11,690 nucleotides of DNA from Candidatus Nanoarchaeia archaeon (GCA_028704265.1 JAQVLH010000018.1:1-11690); one strand, 5' to 3'. Positions 1-6,390 are shown, counted from the first letter of the stretch. Translations and numbers: made by a program. Notes: generated by a model not told the origin, from the sequence alone.

Positions 1-202
1 CCTTTATATAATTAGGATTATCAATTTTTTCAGTTCTCCCAATTTTAAATAAAGAATAATTTTCATTATTTATACTATGATTTGACAAAAACTTTGAAAT
101 ATTTTTATTACTTTCATCAGTTTCAAGATAATTATTTAATAAATCTAATTTATTTTGATCTAAAATTTCATCAGATTCAAATAAAATTATTGAACGTACC
201 AT
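1..202 (-). CDS. Unrecognised protein, N-terminal 67 residues, gene runs off the left edge
   Basis: An open frame reads leftwards from an ATG at 202-200 to the window edge without a stop. It begins MVRSIILFESDEILDQNK and continues with Asn/Lys/Ser-rich sequence, a composition like the neighbouring genes. A minus-strand TATA element (TTTAAA at 227-232) is centred about 27 bases before the ATG, the leaderless spacing seen throughout the window, and this supports both the gene and its start. I see no recognisable domain in the visible part and no signal peptide, so no function is assigned. It is divergent from the microprotein gene at 300. The stretch is short, and a chance open frame is not fully excluded. 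Confidence 0.6.
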   Translation of the reverse strand, partial: MVRSIILFESDEILDQNKLDLLNNYLETDESNKNISKFLSNHSINNENYSLFKIGRTEKIDNPNYIK

Positions 203-226
203 ACTTTAAAACAATATTTTGATTAT

Positions 227-232
227 TTTAAA
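227..232 (-). promoter_or_regulatory. TATA box for the leftward gene starting at 202
   Basis: TTTAAA lies in an AT-rich stretch and is centred about 27 bases before the ATG at 202, the spacing expected when transcription starts at or next to the start codon. Confidence 0.5.
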
Positions 233-270
233 TATATTTATTATAATAATTTATGAATTTTATCATTTGT

Positions 271-279
271 TTAAATATA
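271..279 (+). promoter_or_regulatory. TATA box for the microprotein gene at 300
   Basis: TTAAATATA is centred 25 bases before the ATG at 300. Archaeal TATA boxes lie about 26 bases before the transcription start, so the mRNA would be leaderless. This favours the internal ATG at 300 over the upstream ATG at 219. Confidence 0.5.
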
Positions 280-299
280 TCTTTAATATTAGTCTTTTT

Positions 300-401
300 A
301 TGGATAAAGAGCTTGAACGATTTTTTGAACCATGGGAATTAAAAATTCTTCAATTAATTGAAGAAGTTAAGAAAGAGAAAGAAGAGAAGAAAAAAGAATA
401 A
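300..401 (+). CDS. 33-residue Lys/Glu-rich microprotein
   Basis: The predicted product begins MDKELERFFEPWELKILQL and ends in a highly charged tail made almost only of Lys and Glu. The frame stays open upstream to an ATG at 219, but that would add an Ile/Phe/Tyr-rich stretch encoded across the promoter. I chose the ATG at 300 because a TATA element at 271-279 sits 25 bases before it. The first 20 residues could form an amphipathic helix (F8, F9, W12, L14, I16, L17, I20) followed by a charged helix. The stop at 399-401 abuts the stop of the convergent gene ending at 402. No family is recognised. A coincidental short frame is possible, though promoter placement and codon use fit a real gene. 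Confidence 0.5.
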   Translation: MDKELERFFEPWELKILQLIEEVKKEKEEKKKE

Positions 402-743
402 TTATTTTATAATTTGTATAATTATGGAAATTACTGCAAAGGTTATAGTAACATAAGTAAGGATTAACATTCTATTTGCTATTTTTTCATTTTCCCATGA
501 ACTTATTAAAGATAATCCTGCAGGACCTAATCCATACATATTATAAGATTTGCCATTATTATCAATACAATGTTCTTCTATAAGAAGACCTAATTTGTTC
601 ATTTCTTTTCTATCTTCGAGAGTAACTATAATTGGATGAACTCTTTTTTCAGGAATTCTTCCATTTGGATAAATTTCATATAATTCATAAATTAATTTTC
701 TGAATTCTTTTTTATTATCAAAATACCAGTCATCTTTTTTCAT
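402..743 (-). CDS. Winged-helix-like protein with one C-terminal membrane helix
   Basis: This 113-aa protein has two parts. Residues about 10-85 look like a small winged helix: charged helices at 11-25 and 40-58, then a wing-like segment around GKSYNMYGLGPAGLSLISSW (64-83). That last segment resembles the wing and final helix of archaeal and bacterial helix-turn-helix proteins (Y-x-L-x-P-x-G-x-x-L-I). Residues 92-112 form one hydrophobic membrane helix ending in IIK, so the soluble domain would lie in the cytosol at the membrane. It may be a membrane-tethered regulator or a protein-binding winged helix; DNA binding is not demonstrated. It is convergent, with no gap, with the microprotein gene. 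A TATATA at 780-785 is the best promoter candidate, giving a leader of about 14 bases. Confidence 0.75.
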   Translation of the reverse strand: MKKDDWYFDNKKEFRKLIYELYEIYPNGRIPEKRVHPIIVTLEDRKEMNKLGLLIEEHCIDNNGKSYNMYGLGPAGLSLISSWENEKIANRMLILTYVTITFAVISIIIQIIK

Positions 744-779
744 ATTTTATCAAATAAATTCATTATTCTTAATTTTTCG

Positions 780-785
780 TATATA
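780..785. promoter_or_regulatory. TATATA element, possibly bidirectional
   Basis: A palindromic TATATA lies about 40 bases before the minus-strand ATG at 743. It also lies about 28 bases before 811, where a GC-rich island begins abruptly on the plus strand. It could drive the membrane winged-helix gene, a plus-strand RNA, or both. The assignment rests on spacing only. Confidence 0.35.
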
Positions 786-810
786 GAAAATTCAGGAAAC
801 GTTTTTTAAT

Positions 811-930
811 CCTGCCGGACTAGTTTTTTCTTAGAAGTTTGCATGGGAAACATTGCGAGCGGGCTTTCACCGAATGCTTTAGTGAGAGATGACAGAATAA
901 GTGTCCGTAATCTCTTCTGGGGCTGAATTT
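811..930 (+). ncRNA. Candidate structured RNA gene in a GC-rich island (or a 27-codon microgene)
   Basis: This island is markedly richer in G and C than everything around it, often a sign of a structured RNA in an AT-rich archaeal genome. It begins about 28 bases after a TATATA and ends before a T-rich tract (944-957). Two hairpins can be drawn. In the first, GCAUGGGAAA (841-850) pairs with UUUC-a-CC-ga-AUGC (865-877). In the second, AGAGAU (885-890) pairs with AUCUCU (910-915), with GACA (891-894) pairing UGUC (902-905) inside. AGAAG (833-837) can pair with CUUCU (914-918) as an alternative. I could not match it to tRNA, 5S rRNA, SRP RNA, RNase P RNA or a canonical C/D guide. A 27-codon frame (843-926) overlaps it. 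Strand is inferred from the TATA position. Confidence 0.35.
843..926 (+). CDS. Possible 27-residue microprotein overlapping the GC-rich island
   Basis: From an ATG at 843 the frame stays open to TGA at 924-926. It encodes MGNIASGLSPNALVRDDR followed by ISVRNLFWG, a balanced, protein-like composition quite unlike the Asn/Lys/Ile-rich neighbours. The codons (GCG, GGG, CCG, GTC, CTC, GGC) are rare in the surrounding genes, so either the segment came from elsewhere or the GC richness serves RNA pairing and the frame is accidental. The frame also continues upstream to a stop at 807-809. A leader of about 32 bases would be expected from the TATATA at 780-785, unlike the leaderless genes nearby. Recorded as an alternative reading with low confidence. 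Confidence 0.2.
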   Translation: MGNIASGLSPNALVRDDRISVRNLFWG

Positions 931-950
931 GCAATAATTAATAAAATTTT

Positions 951-1238
951 TTATTTAAGTTTTTCTCCATCAACTGTGCAGAATTTTTTTCCAAGAGGAT
1001 ATTCTGCTCCGCATTTAGGGCATGAAACTGTGAGCTTTGCTCCGCATTCTTCGCAAAATTTTAATCCTTCAGCAACTTTTTTCTTGCATTTAGGGCATTT
1101 TTTTCCAGATTGGCCTGAATCAGGATTTTTGCCTAATATTTTATTAGCTCCTTTTGTAATAGCATCAGAAATTTCGCTTCCAGCTCTGTAACTTAGGTCA
1201 TTTTTAACTCTTCCAACTATATTATCAAAGATTCCCAT
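951..1238 (-). CDS. Small double zinc-ribbon protein
   Basis: The 95-aa product starts with an amphipathic N-terminal segment (MGIFDNIVGRVKNDLSYRAG, then residues to about 37). Two zinc-ribbon knuckle pairs follow. The first has C48, C51, C62 and C65 (CPKC then FCEECG). The second has C73, C76 and C87 (CPKCGAEYPLGKKFC), but the fourth position is D90 instead of Cys. This layout is typical of small archaeal and bacterial zinc-ribbon proteins of unknown function, which often act as adaptors or membrane-peripheral proteins; the role here is unknown. The start is supported by a TATA element at 1257-1266, about 24 bases before the ATG. The gene is divergent from the beta-barrel gene at 1301. Confidence 0.85.
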   Translation of the reverse strand: MGIFDNIVGRVKNDLSYRAGSEISDAITKGANKILGKNPDSGQSGKKCPKCKKKVAEGLKFCEECGAKLTVSCPKCGAEYPLGKKFCTVDGEKLK

Positions 1239-1256
1239 ATTAAAATTTAAGATTTG

Positions 1257-1266
1257 ATATTTTAAA
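1257..1266 (-). promoter_or_regulatory. TATA box for the zinc-ribbon gene
   Basis: On the minus strand this reads TTTAAAATAT, centred about 24 bases before the ATG at 1238, indicating a leaderless transcript. Confidence 0.55.
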
Positions 1267-1267
1267 A

Positions 1268-1282
1268 ATGTTAATAAAACAT
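1268..1282. promoter_or_regulatory. Inverted repeat between divergent genes, overlapping the rightward TATA
   Basis: ATGTT (1268-1272) and AACAT (1278-1282) form a perfect 5-bp inverted repeat with a 5-base spacer. It contains TTAATAAAA (1271-1279), centred 26 bases before the ATG at 1301, the likely TATA element of that gene. A regulator bound here could affect both divergent genes. The arms are short and chance is possible in DNA this AT-rich. Confidence 0.3.
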
Positions 1283-1300
1283 CAATGCTAAAAAAAATAC

Positions 1301-1555
1301 ATGGCTAAATTTTTAATACACTCAGTTTTTGCATTGCCCAATGAATTAGTTCTTGCTGGAATAGTTCAGGAAAGGACAATAACTAATGGAATGAATTCAG
1401 AAGACTTGGAATTAATAACTGTAATAAGCATTGAAAAATTCAATAAAAAAATTCCTTCTGCAGAGCAAGGCTCAATGGTTGGCTTACATGTTAACAGATT
1501 AAAAAAGATGTCAACAGAATCCGCATTGTTTGGCAAAATAATTGAATTCAAATAA
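1301..1555 (+). CDS. Standalone EF-Tu domain 2-like beta-barrel protein
   Basis: The 84-aa protein matches the pattern of the second (beta-barrel) domain of translation GTPases. A first strand FLIHSVFALPN (4-14) is followed by ELVLAGIVQERTITNGM (15-31), the equivalent of the V-x-G-x-V-x-x-G-x-I-x-x-G-x segment of EF-Tu and IF2. Then comes a strand ITVISIEKFNKK (39-50) and an AEQGSMVGLHV (54-64) loop-strand like the A-x-x-G-x-x-V-G-x-x-L of the family. No G-domain is present and the length fits one barrel. Similar lone barrels occur in archaea without a firmly known role; RNA or ribosome binding is possible. The start is supported by the TATA-like sequence 26 bases upstream. Confidence 0.75.
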   Translation: MAKFLIHSVFALPNELVLAGIVQERTITNGMNSEDLELITVISIEKFNKKIPSAEQGSMVGLHVNRLKKMSTESALFGKIIEFK

Positions 1556-1564
1556 GAAAATATT

Positions 1565-1572
1565 TATTTAAA
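1565..1572 (+). promoter_or_regulatory. TATA box of the lipoprotein operon
   Basis: TATTTAAA is centred about 28 bases before the ATG at 1597, so the operon mRNA is probably leaderless or nearly so. Confidence 0.55.
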
Positions 1573-1596
1573 GAATAGTTGAATCATATTTAACTA

Positions 1597-2703
1597 ATGA
1601 AATCTGCATTTTTATTCTTGTTAGTATTTTTTGCAGGATGCACTGTAAATATAGACTCCCAGGGTAATAATATACTTAATAATTCAGATAATAATGTTAT
1701 AGAACAGAATAGTAATAATATTAGCAATAATATTGTTTCTCAAAATAATTCTTTAGTTCTTACAATCTGGTATGATGAAGGAGTTTCAATACAATTGCCT
1801 CAAAATTGGGCAGTTGCGTTTTATGGGGTTTGCGCATCTAAATCATTTGTAGCTTATGATATAAATAATCCTATAAGGCAGGTTTTCTTTTTTTCAGAAG
1901 CAGGTCCGGTTTACACAAGTCAAGCGCAGAAAGATAATGATTTGGCTTATGTGGCAATGGGTGGTTATGCTCTTCCTTATGTTAATGCTCCAGTAGTCAG
2001 TCCTTTGAATGCCCAAAATTTTTTAGAGCATTTTATTGAACTTGCTGAGATGGAGGCAATAAAAGAAGCTGTTCCTTTGGCTCCAAAAATTAATGAGCTG
2101 CAAATAATCTCTTCAAATAAATCTTTAGTAAGTTTATTTCCAAATTCCAATGATGCAGAAACAATAAGAGCTCTTTTCAAGCAAGAAAATATTCTAGGTG
2201 AAGGATTGTTTTATATAGAAACTCTTGATTATGGATTATTGACTTTAGGTTTTAATAATTTAGGATATGCATCAATTTTTATAGGGCTTAGCGCAAAAGA
2301 AGATGAATTTACTGAATATGAAGAATTGCTTAATAATATTCTTAATAGTTATACTATTTCAGAAGAATATGTTTCAGCATGTATACAAGCTCAGAATCAG
2401 GCAGCTTCTGCAGCATTAAAGGCTGGCCAAACTCTTAGTGAAACTTCAGATATTATAATGGATTCTTGGGATAATAGGCAAAGAAGCGATGATATAATTT
2501 CAGAGAAATGGTCTGACACTACATTAGGCTATGAAAGAGTTTATGACTCAGAAACTGGGGAAGTTTATAGAGTGGAAAATGGATTTTATGATTCTTACAA
2601 TATTAATAGGGAATATTATGAAATGAATAATTTGGAGCAATTGCCTGAAAATAACTGGGACTTGTGGACTGCGTCAACTAATTATGAAGAGGATATAAGG
2701 TAA
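1597..2703 (+). CDS. Predicted surface lipoprotein with Asn-rich linker and conserved Asp-x-x-Thr-Gly-Glu tail
   Basis: The 368-aa protein has a short hydrophobic signal (residues 4-12) ending in FFAGC, so C15 is the probable lipid-modified cysteine. An Asn/Ser-rich linker (20-51) separates the anchor from a globular region. That region opens with a beta segment around VSIQLPQNWAVAF (63-75), reminiscent of PsbP-like or other lipid-anchored beta-sandwich domains. The tail (290-335) holds EKWSDTTLGYERVYDSETGE (303-322) followed by VYRVENGFYDSYN. I recall this motif layout from C-terminal regions of uncharacterised bacterial envelope proteins, though the family name is not certain. It would sit on the outer face of the membrane. 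The next gene begins 4 bases after its stop, so the two probably form an operon. Confidence 0.8.
   Translation: MKSAFLFLLVFFAGCTVNIDSQGNNILNNSDNNVIEQNSNNISNNIVSQNNSLVLTIWYDEGVSIQLPQNWAVAFYGVCASKSFVAYDINNPIRQVFFFSEAGPVYTSQAQKDNDLAYVAMGGYALPYVNAPVVSPLNAQNFLEHFIELAEMEAIKEAVPLAPKINELQIISSNKSLVSLFPNSNDAETIRALFKQENILGEGLFYIETLDYGLLTLGFNNLGYASIFIGLSAKEDEFTEYEELLNNILNSYTISEEYVSACIQAQNQAASAALKAGQTLSETSDIIMDSWDNRQRSDDIISEKWSDTTLGYERVYDSETGEVYRVENGFYDSYNINREYYEMNNLEQLPENNWDLWTASTNYEEDIR
2697..2701 (+). promoter_or_regulatory. Shine-Dalgarno site for the second operon gene
   Basis: AAGGT lies six bases before the ATG at 2708, inside the end of the lipoprotein gene. Genes with their own promoter here lack such a site, so it supports internal translation initiation on the operon mRNA. 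Confidence 0.45.
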
Positions 2704-2707
2704 ATAT

Positions 2708-3613
2708 ATGGCATTTAAATTTTTAATAAAAATCTTTTTAATTATTTTATTTTTATTTTTAATATTCTTATTTTTTAGTAATTCAAATAATTATAATGTT
2801 AACGGATTAAATTTAAGTGTTTCAGAAAATATTTCATTAAATATTAGTGTAGTTGTTCTCGACAGCAATAAAGAGTTTATGACTATTATTGATGAAAATG
2901 AACATTTTTATATCCAGCAAAGAGGGCTTGCACAAGGAACAATTTATGGATTTAGGGTAATTAATGAAAAAGGTGAAGTGTTAAAGCCTGTTTATGAAAC
3001 ATATATTGCAAGAGATAATGAGTGGGTTGAGGCAAATAATTATTATCTTCAAATTAGGCCTGGTAATCAAACTATTGAGGTTTTAATTATAGAAAATGGG
3101 AATGGAATTATAGTTGCAAGAAATAATATTTTAATATTAAATTTTGAATCAATATTAGCTGAGGGGTGCGGCAATCTTATTAATGAGCCAATTGTTGATG
3201 CTGATGGCTGGTCCCGTGAAGGTAAAATTGGCAGGTGCGCATCAAACATTGCTGTTAATTTAAGTAAAGTTAATTTATGTGATAAATTATATCCAATGTT
3301 TAATGATTCAGGAGCAGGTTATGGGGAGTGCATAATGAATTATGCAAATATTACTGGCAATATTTTAGCTTGCAATAAATTAAGCATGCCTAAATCTGTG
3401 GGTTTTTGCAAAGCTAAAGTAACCAATGATTATACTGAGTGCCAAAAAATTGTATGCGATTTTTCATGCACTATTGAAAATATAGAAATTCAGAAAGATT
3501 TATGCATTCAATGGTATGCAATAGAAAATAAGAATTCAAGTTTATGTGATATAATACAAAGTGAAGCATATAATATGAAAGAAATATGTTATAATATGAC
3601 TTTGGGAAATTAA
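2708..3613 (+). CDS. Membrane-anchored extracellular protein with a Cys-rich C-terminal domain
   Basis: The 301-aa protein starts with an uncleaved-looking signal anchor (residues 5-23, almost all Leu/Ile/Phe). An outer beta-rich region (about 30-150) follows. The C-terminal half holds twelve cysteines (154, 177, 191, 208, 222, 234, 245, 250, 254, 266, 280, 294) spaced about 10-25 residues apart. The pattern is a loose repeat of the form L-C-x-x-I then, after a gap, x-C-x-x-x-x, as in NSSLCDIIQ...KEICYNM. I recall similar Cys-spaced helical repeats from predicted surface proteins of DPANN archaea. An even cysteine number outside the membrane suggests disulfides. It follows the lipoprotein gene by 4 bases and ends 3 bases before a convergent gene. 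Function unknown; attachment or envelope structure is a guess. Confidence 0.8.
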   Translation: MAFKFLIKIFLIILFLFLIFLFFSNSNNYNVNGLNLSVSENISLNISVVVLDSNKEFMTIIDENEHFYIQQRGLAQGTIYGFRVINEKGEVLKPVYETYIARDNEWVEANNYYLQIRPGNQTIEVLIIENGNGIIVARNNILILNFESILAEGCGNLINEPIVDADGWSREGKIGRCASNIAVNLSKVNLCDKLYPMFNDSGAGYGECIMNYANITGNILACNKLSMPKSVGFCKAKVTNDYTECQKIVCDFSCTIENIEIQKDLCIQWYAIENKNSSLCDIIQSEAYNMKEICYNMTLGN

Positions 3614-3616
3614 TAA

Positions 3617-5347
3617 TTATAATTTAAGCTTTACATTTTGTTTTGCCATTGATTTTTTGCCTATTTCTAATACAAATTCTTTTGCATCTGCAGGTATTAC
3701 AAAAAATAACTGTTCATTAGAATATAATTTATTAGGGTCCTTGTTTGTTTCCATTCTGTAATTTCTTAAAGGTATTAATTCTTTATTGCAGATTAATCTG
3801 AACTCTTCATCAGGAGAGAAAAAAGCCTGAGCTGTTGATTTATTAGTTGATTCAAAATAAATAAACAAGAATTCTTTTCCAACAGGAGCCCTTGCCATGT
3901 TAATCTCAGGACCTTTCTCAATTTTTATGAATTTGAATAATGTTTTATTGTAAGTTATTGATTCATTTACTGGAGCTGATGCTGTTTGCTCAACTATTCC
4001 TTTGTCGCCTGCAAGTTTTTTTACTCCTTCTTCAAATTTTGCTCTTGAGCTTCGTTGCTTGCTGATTAACTCAGCTATTTGTGGAGGAATGCTTTTTCCT
4101 TCTGCCTGCATTCTTTTATACATTTCAAGAGCTCCTGCAGGAAGCATTAATTTTCTTATCTTTGCATCAATCTCATCATTTTCATCCAAGCTTTCGCCAA
4201 CCATTTCATCATAGCTTTTAGCAGTTCTTTTTGACTCTTTTTTAAGAGTAATTTTTTCAGATTCATTAATTGCTGAATATGAAGGTAGAGCTGATTCAAG
4301 TGATACTAAAGGCTTGAGCGCTTCAACTCCTTTGTTAAATAATTCTTTAGTCTCATTGCTTACTGCAATTGAAGAAGATTTGCTTAATTGGCTTTTTAAG
4401 AAAGCAATTATTTTAGGGTCAGGCTTGTTTTTACACCCTTCATTAATAAGCTCCTGATTTATTTGAGCAAGCCTTTGATTTTCATTTTTAGCAAGAGTTT
4501 CTTTTGAAATCATATCAGAGTAGCTTTTTTTCATAAGAATAGAATTTTCAAGCTTGCCTATTTCCATTATTCTCTTGTTTATCTCTTCAACCCTGTAATC
4601 AGGAGTCTTTGACATATCAGTCATATAGATTCCTGACTGCTTGATTACAATTTTAGGCTTAAGATTCATCGCCAATGTTTCAAAAGTTTTTGCCTCAAGC
4701 CCTGATTTTTCATGAACAACATTATAACCAAAAAGGTTGAAAATCACAATTGAACCATCAGAAGTAAGCTCTAATGTCATATTTATTGATTTTATTCTTT
4801 GAGCTTTGCCTAAAGCTGGCTTAAAAGAAATTCTAGGATATTTAGAATTTATATTTATAACATTGCTTATTTCTTTTGATGTTGTGATTGAAAGATTAAA
4901 TAATCCTTTTACTAATTCAAAGCCATCAATAATATCACTTTCATTTACTGTAATTCCTTTTGAACCATTAGGGTTTATGAAATCTTTAGTTCGCTTTACA
5001 GTCTTTACTCTAAGAATTATTTCACTGTCAGGAAATAATGAAATATTTCTTTCTTCGCTTAATCCTTCAATTGAAGGAAAAGAAATTCTCATAATGTAGC
5101 CGTTTTTTCCAGTAATCAAAGAATCTCCATCTTTGATAATTAATCCTTGAACAGGTTTTAATTCTTCATTTTTTTTCCAAGATGATGACTCTTTTCCGTT
5201 AACAAGATATCCTCCTGTTTCGCTTTCAGTTTTTCCTAAAAGAGATTTTTTCCCTCCTCTTTTAATAAAGCACTCGCTGCTAAAAAAATCAATGCTTACA
5301 TATTTTTTGGAAAAACTGCTTGGGCTGTTTTCAAATCCTCCGCTCAT
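3617..5347 (-). CDS. FecR-like beta-rich protein with central helical region and a C-terminal beta-sandwich domain
   Basis: This 576-aa protein has no signal peptide and no membrane helix. Residues about 68-240 look FecR-like: IKDGDSLITGKNGYIMRISF (71-90), then NISLFPDSEIILRV (101-114) and FELVKGLFNLSI (143-154). These match the family's order of a Gly-rich turn, an x-L-x-x-x-S-E-I/V strand and an L-x-x-G-x-x-x-x strand. Residues 250-455 are mostly helical and charged. Residues about 470-576 form a separate beta-rich domain, reminiscent of DUF4352-type Ig-like modules, and clearly homologous to the small protein encoded at 6445-6753. The start overlaps the upstream stop (ATGA) and has a purine-rich ribosome site. 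FecR domains in bacteria act outside the cytoplasmic membrane, so a cytosolic version would be unusual. Role unknown. Confidence 0.75.
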   Translation of the reverse strand: MSGGFENSPSSFSKKYVSIDFFSSECFIKRGGKKSLLGKTESETGGYLVNGKESSSWKKNEELKPVQGLIIKDGDSLITGKNGYIMRISFPSIEGLSEERNISLFPDSEIILRVKTVKRTKDFINPNGSKGITVNESDIIDGFELVKGLFNLSITTSKEISNVININSKYPRISFKPALGKAQRIKSINMTLELTSDGSIVIFNLFGYNVVHEKSGLEAKTFETLAMNLKPKIVIKQSGIYMTDMSKTPDYRVEEINKRIMEIGKLENSILMKKSYSDMISKETLAKNENQRLAQINQELINEGCKNKPDPKIIAFLKSQLSKSSSIAVSNETKELFNKGVEALKPLVSLESALPSYSAINESEKITLKKESKRTAKSYDEMVGESLDENDEIDAKIRKLMLPAGALEMYKRMQAEGKSIPPQIAELISKQRSSRAKFEEGVKKLAGDKGIVEQTASAPVNESITYNKTLFKFIKIEKGPEINMARAPVGKEFLFIYFESTNKSTAQAFFSPDEEFRLICNKELIPLRNYRMETNKDPNKLYSNEQLFFVIPADAKEFVLEIGKKSMAKQNVKLKL

Positions 5348-6390
5348 AATTCTTCCATCTCCTCACATTCTCCTAATTTGCTTGGCAGTTTTCCATAAGG
5401 AACTAGCTTATCAAATTCATTAATAATATCCTTAAATTTCGGAGCTAAATTACCCATAGATTTCATGCTCTGGTTTGTTTTAATTAAATCTTCTTTTTTT
5501 ATGCCACTAATTGCTTTTTTGAACTCGCTCATTTTATCAGGAGTTAATTCTTTTTTTAATTTTGCCATTCCTTCTGTAGCTTGCTTTAGTTGCTCCTCAC
5601 TCAAGCCAGAGCCTTTAAGCATTTCAGGAGTCATATTCATAGCATTTTCAAAGCTTTTTAATATACTATCAGGATTATACTCATTAACATTTTTATCAAT
5701 TTGTTCAAACATTTTGTCAGAATCCTTATACTGGCTGATATTTATTGCGCTGCTGGAAAGTTTGCCTATTAAAGAATCAATAGCCATGAAACGTTCATCC
5801 ATCCTGTTTTCTTCTTTCATAGCAATTAAGCTTTTTTTATAAAAATTATTTCCTGCAATTATATATTCTGAAAATTGGGAGACATTCAGAGGAGTTTTAG
5901 AAAAATTTCCTGAAATTTTAAAATCATTGCCTCCTATGTAGATTGCATTTGATGATATTTCTATTTTAATTGTCGCCTTTTTTTTTGGTATAATAAATTC
6001 AACATTTTTAGCCTTTAATTCAGAACCTGTTAAAATGCTAAAAATACCTTTTGTTAATTCAATCTTTGTAATTTTAGACCCTAATGTTTTTTCATTTTTT
6101 GCCTTGTCAATAAATTCCCAATGTTTGATTATTATTTTAAATTCACTATTTGGAAGCGCAGTTATTGTTGTATAAGGATCAGGGTAATGCGTTGAATCTC
6201 CTAAAATTATAAATGTTTTAGCACCAACAATAATAGTATTTTCTCCTTCGTTAATTATTCTGGGCTTTAAATCAGACAATAAACTATTTTCATTTGAAAG
6301 CAATTTATTTATTTTTCCTGAATTTTTTATTGACGCATTGTCACCTAATATAGTTGTAAAATGTGTTTCCTGTGCTTTAACCTCTTGCAT
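5344..6390 (-). CDS. FecR-like protein with C-terminal helical region, first gene of the coupled pair
   Basis: The 348-aa product lacks a signal peptide and membrane helix. Residues about 50-160 repeat the FecR-like pattern of its neighbour: FIILGDST (60-67), TTITALPNSEFKIIIKHWEF (74-93), KIELTKGIFSILTGSE (109-124). Both proteins share the P-x-S-E-I/F strand and the L-x-K/V-G-I/L-F-x-L/I strand, so they are probably ancient duplicates. From about 185 the protein is helical and Lys/Glu/Met-rich, with NMTPEMLKGSGLSEEQLKQA (252-271) resembling STI1-type or other helix-pair sequences, possibly by composition only. The short acidic tail ends ECEEMEEL. The ATG at 6390 is the first after an in-frame stop and lies about 26 bases after a TATA box, giving a leaderless mRNA. 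Function unknown. Confidence 0.75.
   Translation of the reverse strand: MQEVKAQETHFTTILGDNASIKNSGKINKLLSNENSLLSDLKPRIINEGENTIIVGAKTFIILGDSTHYPDPYTTITALPNSEFKIIIKHWEFIDKAKNEKTLGSKITKIELTKGIFSILTGSELKAKNVEFIIPKKKATIKIEISSNAIYIGGNDFKISGNFSKTPLNVSQFSEYIIAGNNFYKKSLIAMKEENRMDERFMAIDSLIGKLSSSAINISQYKDSDKMFEQIDKNVNEYNPDSILKSFENAMNMTPEMLKGSGLSEEQLKQATEGMAKLKKELTPDKMSEFKKAISGIKKEDLIKTNQSMKSMGNLAPKFKDIINEFDKLVPYGKLPSKLGECEEMEEL
5352..5364 (-). promoter_or_regulatory. Ribosome binding region for the coupled downstream gene
   Basis: On the minus strand GAGGAGA (5364-5358) and GGAAG (5356-5352) lie 4-11 bases before the ATG at 5347, inside the end of the upstream gene. Together with the ATGA stop-start overlap this indicates translational coupling. 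Confidence 0.55.

Noticed and set aside
252..271. Apparent STI1-like motif in the 348-aa protein considered as evidence for a chaperone adaptor
   Set aside because: These coordinates are protein residues. The match is limited to Met/Pro/Glu/Leu/Lys composition in short helices and is not enough to assign a family.
883..910. RNase P RNA core, suggested by GAUGACAGAAU
   Set aside because: The conserved GGCUUA that should follow ACAGAA is missing, as is the paired upstream GGAAAGUCC-type region, and the island is far too short.
885..926. C/D box guide RNA, from GAUGACA (box C-like) and CUGA (box D)
   Set aside because: Box C is not a good RUGAUGA, no convincing C'/D' pair is present, and the segment is better explained by a hairpin.
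901..1191. Plus-strand frame of 96 codons opposite the zinc-ribbon gene
   Set aside because: It is the antisense of a gene with clear paired cysteine motifs and a leaderless promoter; its Phe/His/Pro-rich product is typical of a shadow frame.
4002..5099. Plus-strand frames (4002-4214 and 4806-5099) inside the 576-aa gene
   Set aside because: Both lie antisense to a long coupled gene, have no promoter or ribosome site, and give Ser/Phe/Leu-rich shadow translations.
5465..5842. Plus-strand frame of 125 codons inside the 348-aa gene
   Set aside because: Antisense shadow: the hydrophobic, Ser/Leu/Phe-rich product mirrors the Lys/Glu helices of the real gene.
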